In this document: positions 58,426 through 64,000 of the stretch, one piece after another
How the letters are laid out: each line of letters begins with the position of its first letter
Numbering within the stretch: the stretch's first letter is position 1
NCBI RefSeq assembly: GCF_013415885.1
Contig: NZ_CP058910.1
Location: forward strand, 4,030,001 to 4,094,000
Origin: Halosimplex rubrum
GTDB lineage: Archaea > Halobacteriota > Halobacteria > Halobacteriales > Haloarculaceae
DNA: 64,000 nt
Direction of reading: 5' to 3'
Notes under the pieces: generated by a model
Told to the model about the DNA's origin: nothing
The model's database searches: none
The model's input: only the letters and a program-made list of their open reading frames with translations
Translations under genes and position numbers: made by a program

Positions 58426-58893
58426 ATGCCCTCTAGACGAGACATGCTCCGCGCGACGGCCGGAGCGGCCGCGCTGTCCGCGACCGCCGGCTGTCTCGGA
58501 ACGGGCCCCTCGGCCCCGGTACTCAACTGCCTGAGCGCGACCAACGACACCGCGGAGAGCCAGACCGTCCACGTGCTCGTCGAGCACGAGGGCGAACTCG
58601 CCGCCTGGGAGACGGTCGACCTGGCCGGGCAGGAGGAGTCCGGGGCGTCCCGAAAGTGGGTCGAGCGGACGTGGCCCGCCGAGCCGGCGCCGTTCCTCGT
58701 TCGGGCACGCGTCGAGGGACGCGACGGTCGGAAGCGGGGCGATTCCGCCGAGCTGGCCGACGGGAACTACATCCACTACGATTTCGAGGTCGAGACCGCC
58801 TCCGCGACGCTCTGGAAGAACTCGGTCCCGGACCCGGGCGACCAGTGTGCGGGCGCACCGGTCGCGACCGACACGCCCCGTCCCACCCGCTGA
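58426..58893 (+). CDS. Tat-dependent lipoprotein, 155 aa
   Basis: The N-terminus has a twin-Arg motif (SRRDMLRATAG) and a lipobox ATAGC with Cys23, so the product is likely exported folded and lipidated. The mature part (VLNCLSATNDTAESQTVHVL, then WETVDLAGQEESGASRKWVE) has a small beta-sandwich look, with two more cysteines (CLS near residue 34 and CAGAP near the end). It belongs to a haloarchaeal lipoprotein type without known ligand. Confidence 0.78.
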   Translation: MPSRRDMLRATAGAAALSATAGCLGTGPSAPVLNCLSATNDTAESQTVHVLVEHEGELAAWETVDLAGQEESGASRKWVERTWPAEPAPFLVRARVEGRDGRKRGDSAELADGNYIHYDFEVETASATLWKNSVPDPGDQCAGAPVATDTPRPTR

Positions 58894-58899
58894 GGCGGG

Positions 58900-59949
58900 T
58901 CACCGGCTCGCGTCGCGCTCGTCGACCCGCGGGAGCGAGACGGTGACGACGTTCCCACCCGGTTCGTTCGCCGCGAAGGAGAGTTCGCCGCCGAGCGAGT
59001 TCACGCACCACTGCATCACCCAGAGGCCGACGCCGGTGCCGTGGTAGGTGCTGCTGGCCGCGACGGTCTCGTCGAGCACGTCGGTCTCCACGTCGGGGAT
59101 CGGCGGCCCGTCGTCGGCGACGCGGATCACGCACTGGCCGCCGTCGTCCGCGGTCACGGTCACCTCGACGGTCGGTGACTCGCGGTCGTTGTGTTCGATC
59201 GCGTTCTCGACGGCGTGTTCGAGCGCGTAGCGAAGCCCCTCGTCGGCCATCAGCCAGGCGTTCTCGTCGACGACGAGGGAGAGCTCCGCGTCGGGATAGG
59301 ACTCGCGGGCGCCCTGGACGACGGGTCCGACGACCGCGCGGACGTTCGTCGGCTCCCGCTCGGTCGCGTCGGGTTCGGCCATCTCCTCGATCTGGGTGAC
59401 GGAGTCGCTGAGGCCGCCGACCTCGTCGGCGACTCGCGCGATCGTCTCCGCCTCGGCGGACAGCGCCTCGTCGTCGACGGCCCGGCCGACGTGGGCCGCG
59501 CGCCCTCGCACGAGGTCCATCCTGTTGCGGAGGTTGTGACGGACGATCCGACTGAGCAGGCGCAACCGCCGCTCGCGGGTCCGGTACTCCGTGATGTCGT
59601 CGATCTCCGCGAGGACGCACTCCTCTCCGTCGATAGTCGTCGGACTCAGACGGACCCGAACCCAGCGCAACTCCCCGGTCGCGCGCTCGATCTGCCACTC
59701 GAAGCTCTGGCGCTCGCCGGCGGCGGCCGCCCGGATCCGCCGCGTGGCCTCGCTCTCCGTGTACTTGGTCGACGGTGCGGTGTACTCGCCGACCGACATC
59801 TCCCGGAGCTCCGCCGCCGAGTAGCCGTACAGCTGCTCCAGGCGCTCGTTCACGTCCAGAATCGCACCGCTCTCGGGGTCGTGAAGGGTGATCCCGGTAT
59901 CCAGGTCGTCGAACGCCGACGGGAGCGTTACGCCCCGGAATACACTCAT
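58900..59949 (-). CDS. PAS-domain sensor histidine kinase
   Basis: The 349-residue protein has an N-terminal PAS domain (residues 14-130: DTGITLHDPESGAILDVNER, GELRWVRVRLSPTTIDGEEC). The H-box is LLSRIVRHNLRNRMDLVRG with the phospho-His, followed by an ATP-binding domain with N box LEHAVENAIEHND, G1 VADDGPPIPD and G2 YHGTGVGLWVM. No membrane helix is seen, so it senses a cytoplasmic cue. No cognate response regulator lies beside it. It is convergent with the lipoprotein gene. Confidence 0.92.
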   Translation of the reverse strand: MSVFRGVTLPSAFDDLDTGITLHDPESGAILDVNERLEQLYGYSAAELREMSVGEYTAPSTKYTESEATRRIRAAAAGERQSFEWQIERATGELRWVRVRLSPTTIDGEECVLAEIDDITEYRTRERRLRLLSRIVRHNLRNRMDLVRGRAAHVGRAVDDEALSAEAETIARVADEVGGLSDSVTQIEEMAEPDATEREPTNVRAVVGPVVQGARESYPDAELSLVVDENAWLMADEGLRYALEHAVENAIEHNDRESPTVEVTVTADDGGQCVIRVADDGPPIPDVETDVLDETVAASSTYHGTGVGLWVMQWCVNSLGGELSFAANEPGGNVVTVSLPRVDERDASR

Positions 59950-60082
59950 TACCCGATCGTTGTGATTCCAGTCGCTTACCAGATGGGCCTAAAGAATTTG
60001 GCCGATAGCTACGACCGCGGGACAGCGGTCGGGCTCGACCACTGTCCCGTGGGAGCGACGGGGACGGGAGGGTCCGAGTCGG

Positions 60083-62005
60083 CTACCCCAGCCGGAAGGT
60101 CTCCAGATTCTTCGGCGCGACGGTTCGCATGCCGAACTCCTCGTAGAGCGCCGACGAGAGGTGGTCGGTCGACGACTCGTCGCCGTGGACACAGAGGACC
60201 GTCTCCGGACGGGGGTTCATCGTCTGGACGAACGTCTCCAGGCCCTGACGGTCGGCGTGGCCGGAGAAACCGTCGACCGTCTCGACGCCCATGTTCAGGG
60301 CGACCCGGTCGGCCCCGCGCCCGCTCGTGTCGTTCAGCGAGATCTCGTCGCGACCCTGCTGGATCTGGCGGCCGAGCGTCCCCTCGGCCTGGTAGCCGAC
60401 GAACACCAGCGTGCTCTCCGGGTCGCCGCCGAGCAGGCGGAGCCAGGACATGATCGGGCCGCCGGTGATCATCCCCGAGGTCGTCAGGACGATCGCGGGC
60501 TCGTCGTCGGTGATGTCCCGGCGCATCTCCTCGCCGCCGTCGACCTGCCGGAACTGGTCGGCGAGGAACGGGTTGTCGTCCTCGTAGAGGATCCGCTCGC
60601 GGAGCCGTTCGCGGAGGTGGTCGGGATAGGCGGCGTGGATCGCCGTCGCCTCGCGGATCATCCCGTCGAGGTACACCGGCATCGTCGGGATCCGGTCTTC
60701 CCGCATGGCCTCCTCGAGCACGAGCATGAGCTCCTGTGAGCGCCCGACGGCGAACGCCGGGATGAGGATCTTCCCGCCCTTCTCGTGGGCCTCGTTGATC
60801 ACCGTCTCGAGCTTGCGCTCGGAGTCCTCCTGGTCGGTCTGGTAGTCGTCGCGGCCGCCGTAGGTCGACTCCAGTATCAGGGTCTCGACCCGCGGGAAGT
60901 CGTTGACGGCGCCGTCGAGCAGGCGGGTGTCGCGGTAGTGGATGTCCCCGGAGAACGCGACGTTGTAGAACCCCTCGCCGACGTGGAAGTGCGAGACGGC
61001 CGACCCGAGGATGTGCCCCGCGTTGTGCATCGTCAGCTTCACGTCGGGGGCGATGTCGGTGACGTTGCCGTACTCGACGGGGATCGTGTGTTTGAGCGCC
61101 TCTCGAACCATCGCGCTGTCGTACGGCGGCGTCCGTCCCTCCTTCGAGGCCACGTCGAGGTAGTCGAGCTGGAGCAGTCCCATCAGGTCCCGCGTCGGCT
61201 CGGTCGTGTAGATGGGGCCGTCGTAGCCGTACTTGAACAGGATCGGGATCAGCGCCGAGTGGTCGAGGTGGGCGTGGGTCAGCACGACGGCGTCGATCGA
61301 GTCCGGGCCGGCCGCGAGCGCTTCGGGCGCCTGGAGGTACGGCACCTCCCCCTCGGCGCCGGGCTTGTCGCCGCAGTCGATCAGGATCCGCGTCTCCGGG
61401 GTCGAGAGGAGGAACGAAGCGCGGCCGACTTCGCGACAACAGCCCAGCGTGGTGACGCGGACCCACTCCTCGTCGGTCGTCGTCGGGCTGTGGATCTGCC
61501 GCCCGACGTCTTCGAGGATCGTCTGTCGCTCGTCGCGCTCCCCTTTGAGGAAGTTGCGGACGTTCGAGACCGTCGAGGACTCGATCGGGGGCGTCCGGAC
61601 CACCTCGGGCGTCCAGCCGACCGCCGCCCTGATATCCTCGAGCGTTTCGCCGTGACGGCCGATCACCATCCCCGGCTTCTCGGCCTCGATGTGTACCTCG
61701 CCGGTCGAGCTGTCGAAGTCGAGCGACTGGACGCCGGCGTCGTCCGGGATCGTGTCGCGGATCGTCCCCTCGGCCTCCCGCTCGGGGACGAGCGCGTCCG
61801 CGGTCGGACGGACCGTGATGCGTTTCTTGAACGTACTCGCCAGCTTCGGCACGAGCCGGTCGCGCTCGGCGAACGTCTCCACGTCGGGCGAGTAGATGAC
61901 CAAGTCCGGCCCCTCGAACTGGACGCTCGAGATCTCGATGTCGTCAGGTGTCTCTTCGTCGATCTGCGCGTGGATCTCGTCGATCGAATCGTGTGTCGTT
62001 TTCAT
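60083..62005 (-). CDS. fttA: FttA / aCPSF1 transcription-termination ribonuclease
   Basis: The 640-residue protein has two N-terminal KH-like domains (residues 1-145; HIEAEKPGMVIGRHGETLED). A metallo-beta-lactamase core follows with LTHAHLDHSALIP and a beta-CASP insert (LILESTYGGRD, ILIPAFAVGRSQELMLVLEE, TTSGMITGGPIMSWLRLL). The late DGFSGHADRQGL and TVLCVHGDESS complete the active site. aCPSF1/FttA cuts nascent RNA at U-rich ends and terminates archaeal transcription. Length and domains match the family. It is transcribed alone. Confidence 0.96.
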   Translation of the reverse strand: MKTTHDSIDEIHAQIDEETPDDIEISSVQFEGPDLVIYSPDVETFAERDRLVPKLASTFKKRITVRPTADALVPEREAEGTIRDTIPDDAGVQSLDFDSSTGEVHIEAEKPGMVIGRHGETLEDIRAAVGWTPEVVRTPPIESSTVSNVRNFLKGERDERQTILEDVGRQIHSPTTTDEEWVRVTTLGCCREVGRASFLLSTPETRILIDCGDKPGAEGEVPYLQAPEALAAGPDSIDAVVLTHAHLDHSALIPILFKYGYDGPIYTTEPTRDLMGLLQLDYLDVASKEGRTPPYDSAMVREALKHTIPVEYGNVTDIAPDVKLTMHNAGHILGSAVSHFHVGEGFYNVAFSGDIHYRDTRLLDGAVNDFPRVETLILESTYGGRDDYQTDQEDSERKLETVINEAHEKGGKILIPAFAVGRSQELMLVLEEAMREDRIPTMPVYLDGMIREATAIHAAYPDHLRERLRERILYEDDNPFLADQFRQVDGGEEMRRDITDDEPAIVLTTSGMITGGPIMSWLRLLGGDPESTLVFVGYQAEGTLGRQIQQGRDEISLNDTSGRGADRVALNMGVETVDGFSGHADRQGLETFVQTMNPRPETVLCVHGDESSTDHLSSALYEEFGMRTVAPKNLETFRLG

Positions 62006-62205
62006 GCGTTTCCTTCGAATCCGGGTCCGCGCCGCGAGAACCGCCGAAAAACCCGACGGCTACCGGGTCGATACCTAGACTCAGTTCGAGCGCGAGTAAG
62101 AATCTTCCCTTCCGGACCGAGCGGAGTCGACGCGAACACGCGGGTCGTTCGTCTCCGCGCCCGGGCGACGGAGACGCGCTCCGAGCGATCGGAGCGAGTA
62201 ATAGC

Positions 62206-62215
62206 CTTTAATAAT
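62206..62215 (+). promoter_or_regulatory. probable TATA region of nikR
   Basis: CTTTAATAAT ends 21 bases before ATG 62237. The following ATTGTTG and GTTGTTAT half-repeats (62213-62236) could be an operator. No canonical GTATGA-type NikR box was seen. Confidence 0.45.
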
Positions 62216-62236
62216 TGTTGACGCGTGTGTTGTTAT

Positions 62237-62665
62237 ATGAGCGTCGTAAGCGTCTCGATGCCGGAGGAACTGCTCGAGCGGATCGACCAGTTCGCGGACG
62301 ACCACGGTTACACCGGTCGGAGCGAGGTAGTCCGGGAGGCCAGTCGGAACCTCCTCGGCGAGTTCGAGGACAAGAAACTCGAAGGTCGCGAGCTGATGGG
62401 CGTCATCACCGTCGTCTTCGACTACGAGACGACGACCGTCGAGGAGAAGATGATGCACCTCCGCCACGAACACGAGGACCTCGTCGCCTCGAACTTCCAC
62501 AGCCACGTCGGCGGCCACCACTGCATGGAGCTGTTCATCCTCGAGGGGTCGCTCGAAGACATCTCGACGTTCGTCGGCAAGATCCGGGCGACGAAGGACA
62601 CGCTCACGGTCGACTACTCGGTGCTGCCCGTCGACGACTTCGGGCCGCTCGCCGATATCGACTGA
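62237..62665 (+). CDS. nikR: NikR-type nickel-responsive regulator
   Basis: The 142-residue protein has an N-terminal ribbon-helix-helix ([33 protein letters not shown]). The C-terminal ACT-like domain carries nickel ligands in [19 protein letters not shown] and [11 protein letters not shown]. This matches NikR, a metal-dependent repressor of nickel uptake. ATG 62237 begins just after an AT-rich promoter. No nickel transporter is adjacent, so the target is elsewhere or autoregulatory. Confidence 0.92.
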   Translation: MSVVSVSMPEELLERIDQFADDHGYTGRSEVVREASRNLLGEFEDKKLEGRELMGVITVVFDYETTTVEEKMMHLRHEHEDLVASNFHSHVGGHHCMELFILEGSLEDISTFVGKIRATKDTLTVDYSVLPVDDFGPLADID

Positions 62666-62847
62666 GCCCGTTCTCTCTCCTCGCCGAGTTCAGACCGTAG
62701 CAGCGACGGCTGCGGACTCCTCGGAGTGATATTAAGATTCCATCTACAGACCACAGATAGTATTATAATTAACCTTAGAATTGGTACCGCCGATGGTTCG
62801 AATGTCGCGCCGAAGACGAGATAATCAACGCCTCGAACAACCTCGCG

Positions 62848-62961
62848 ATGGCCACCAGCGTCGCCTACATGGGCCTGATCAGCCTGGCGTTCCTCTGTAT
62901 GGACGGCGGGACCTCGACCGGCCGAACAGCTAAGTCCGCGGGCGTTCACGTTCGGTCGTGA
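62848..62961 (+). CDS. possible 37-aa peptide before the small membrane gene
   Basis: The frame MATSVAYMGLISLAFLCMDG ends in TGA 62959-62961, overlapping the next GTG by four bases. Upstream in-frame codons (RAEDEIINASNN) also look protein-like but lack a clear start before a TAG near 62772. It may be a small coupled peptide or a remnant of a broken gene. The surrounding 62666-62957 spacer has an AT-rich stretch (ATTATAATTAACC) and nothing else recognisable. Confidence 0.3.
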   Translation: MATSVAYMGLISLAFLCMDGGTSTGRTAKSAGVHVRS

Positions 62962-63098
62962 ACGCGCTCGACCGCTTCGACGAGCCCGCGTGGGTCACTG
63001 CCGCGGCGACGCTGGTCAGCTACGGCCTGATACTCGCGGTCCTGTTCGCGCTGCTGTTCGTCGTCCCATTTCTCGTCTACTCACAAACGATCGCCTGA
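62958..63098 (+). CDS. small single-helix membrane protein, 46 aa
   Basis: GTG 62958 opens MNALDRFDEPAWVTAAATLV followed by a hydrophobic stretch SYGLILAVLFALLFVVPFLV and a polar end (YSQTIA). It is a single-pass membrane peptide of a type frequent in haloarchaea. Coding looks convincing from its amphipathic start and helix; function unknown. Confidence 0.6.
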   Translation: MNALDRFDEPAWVTAAATLVSYGLILAVLFALLFVVPFLVYSQTIA

Positions 63099-63135
63099 CC
63101 GACCGCCGGGGATTCGACGGACCGGGACCGACCGG

Positions 63136-63606
63136 TCAGTACGCCCCGGTGGTCACGCTCGTCCCCGCTTCGTACACCGAGCAATCGACGAAGAAGTCGT
63201 CCGCCGGATTTCCGACCTCGACCCAGACGCCGATCCGCTCGCCGTGGTCGGCCGACGCCTCGACGTACAGGAGGCCGGTCGCGCTCGACGATTCCAGCGG
63301 CGCTGCGGCGGCTCCCGGCTCGATCGTCAAGTCGTAGCTATCCGTCCACTCGAACCGAGACTCGTCGACCTCCCCGTCCGCCGCGGCGGCCTCGAAGTCG
63401 TCGCGGAACGAGTCGGTTCGCTCCTCCAGAGGGTCGACCGCACCCACCTTCCAGACCCGCAGGTCGACGCTGCGGGGCGCCCCGCTCTCGTTTTCGACGG
63501 TGTACGGCGGACGGTCCTCGGACTCGGTGCCCGAGACGAGCGAACAGCCGGTGACCGCGACCGCGGCCGGGACGGCGGCGAGCAGGCCGCGCCGCGCCGC
63601 GTCCAT
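63136..63606 (-). CDS. lipoprotein, 156 aa
   Basis: The N-terminus MDAARRGLLAAVPAAVAVTG, then Cys21 in VTGC, is a lipoprotein signal with a weak twin-Arg-like start. The mature domain (PPYTVENESGAPRSVDLRVW, YDLTIEPGAAAAPLESSSA, LLYVEASADHGERIGVWVEV) looks like a small beta-sandwich ending in a conserved-looking CSVYEAG. It resembles the 58426 lipoprotein in style only. ATG 63606 overlaps the upstream stop by one base, so it is co-translated with the 63803 gene. Confidence 0.72.
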   Translation of the reverse strand: MDAARRGLLAAVPAAVAVTGCSLVSGTESEDRPPYTVENESGAPRSVDLRVWKVGAVDPLEERTDSFRDDFEAAAADGEVDESRFEWTDSYDLTIEPGAAAAPLESSSATGLLYVEASADHGERIGVWVEVGNPADDFFVDCSVYEAGTSVTTGAY

Positions 63607-63803
63607 CAGTCGACGAGCTCGGCGATCTGTCGCGCTTCGCCGGAGGGCGAGGCGTTCTTCTCGACCATCCGCAGGACCTCGTGGTCGGTGATCTCGGGGT
63701 AGGGCTTGTCGATGGCGTCCTCGATGAGCGACTTCTCCAGGCGGAAGTCGTGGCCCTCGTAGACCACGTCGACGCCCTGTTCGTCGAACGAGAGAGCGGT
63801 CAT
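63606..63803 (-). CDS. DUF5800-like small protein, 65 aa
   Basis: The sequence MTALSFDEQGVDVVYEGHDF, RLEKSLIEDAIDKPYPEITD and HEVLRMVEKNASPSGEARQI matches a conserved small acidic haloarchaeal protein. It is soluble and alpha/beta, with no catalytic motif. Its stop overlaps the start of the lipoprotein gene (TGATG), indicating one operon. Function unknown. Confidence 0.7.
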   Translation of the reverse strand: MTALSFDEQGVDVVYEGHDFRLEKSLIEDAIDKPYPEITDHEVLRMVEKNASPSGEARQIAELVD

Positions 63804-63923
63804 ACGCCGGGGGTAGGCCAGCGCCCCTTAAATATCTGGAGGTCACGGGAGATCCGCCGACCTGGGTCGCGGACCGCCCGGGGAGCGGATTTATCCGTCG
63901 GGGCCGAGAGTGCGTCGGTACGG

Positions 63924-64000
63924 ATGACAGGGGAGGCGGGCGACGACGGCGACGACCTCAGCGGCCGCGACCTCGCCGGGACGAACTTCCAGGGCGCCGA
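63924..64000 (+). CDS. start of a pentapeptide-repeat protein (truncated by window)
   Basis: ATG 63924 begins MTGEAGDDGDDLSGRDLAGT, then NFQGA at the window edge. The pattern LSGRDLAGTNFQGA is the A(D/N)LxG repeat of pentapeptide-repeat proteins, which form right-handed beta-helices. Only 25 residues are visible. Confidence 0.6.
   Translation, partial: MTGEAGDDGDDLSGRDLAGTNFQGA

Noticed and set aside
62206-62236. A NikR operator of the GTATGA-N16-TCATAC type
   Set aside because: Only loose ATTGTTG/GTTGTTAT half-repeats are present; the bacterial consensus is not found.

Overview
The window is chromosomal DNA of an extremely halophilic archaeon (class Halobacteria). The evidence is very high GC, strongly acidic proteins, frequent 4-base ATGA/GTGA overlaps, and archaeal markers: transcription factor S, ribosomal protein L10e, proteasome-activating nucleotidase, Rad50-Mre11, FttA/aCPSF1, eukaryote-type HMG-CoA synthase, and the bacterioruberin genes crtD-lyeJ-cruF. 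That carotenoid gene order is the one known from Haloarcula, so a Haloarculaceae relative is plausible but unproven.

Layout. 1-2581: end of a surface protein gene, two membrane proteins and an esterase. 2591-4399: a small divergent locus with a hydrophobic 97-residue peptide, a tiny membrane protein, a SpoIIM/DUF95 membrane protein and a Yip1-like membrane protein; it resembles circular bacteriocin clusters. 4426-7304: an ene-reductase, an acetyltransferase, a zinc protein and a HAD phosphatase. 7360-10732: bacterioruberin operon. 10860-24710: housekeeping and accessory genes, including an SDR, a ZIP transporter, a decayed sensor kinase, TFS, a KaiC-like protein with partners, a GHMP enzyme of the beta-RFAP synthase family, a glutathionyl-hydroquinone-reductase-like protein, a PH-coil-Mrr fusion, L10e, a RimK-like ligase and a macrodomain.

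24812-34071 is an accessory island. A tyrosine-recombinase element of about 9.06 kb sits in the 3' end of a CAU-anticodon tRNA gene. It has a 16-base direct repeat at both ends and a third decayed copy just outside. Its left part is a tight GC-rich operon that includes a transglycosylase resembling TGT/DpdA, hence possible 7-deazaguanine DNA modification. Its middle is a visibly AT-rich three-gene cassette: a four-TM protein, a Rad50/SMC-like ABC ATPase with a Cys-based hook, and a small winged-helix protein. This matches the logic of ABC-three-component conflict systems and is the best candidate for an undescribed defence system. Its right part has a phiH1-type repressor, small zinc-finger and basic peptides, and the integrase.

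34129-44660: a winged-helix protein, glycine cleavage gcvT-gcvH, a large RND/MMPL exporter, an arylsulfotransferase-family surface protein, an ABC ATPase with degenerate motifs, a NYN-domain protein, a CAP-domain surface protein preceded by a 31-residue copy of its N-terminus, and a TatD-like hydrolase. 44661-52455: a DUF2150 protein, a large pilin-like Ig-domain surface protein, HMG-CoA synthase and several haloarchaea-specific small proteins. A structured repeat of about 80 bases occurs twice here, once bracketed by an 85-base duplication of the hmgB 3' end. 52503-64000: rad50-mre11, a winged-helix regulator divergent from pan, a lipoprotein, a PAS histidine kinase, fttA, nikR and small membrane/lipoproteins; the window ends inside a pentapeptide-repeat gene.
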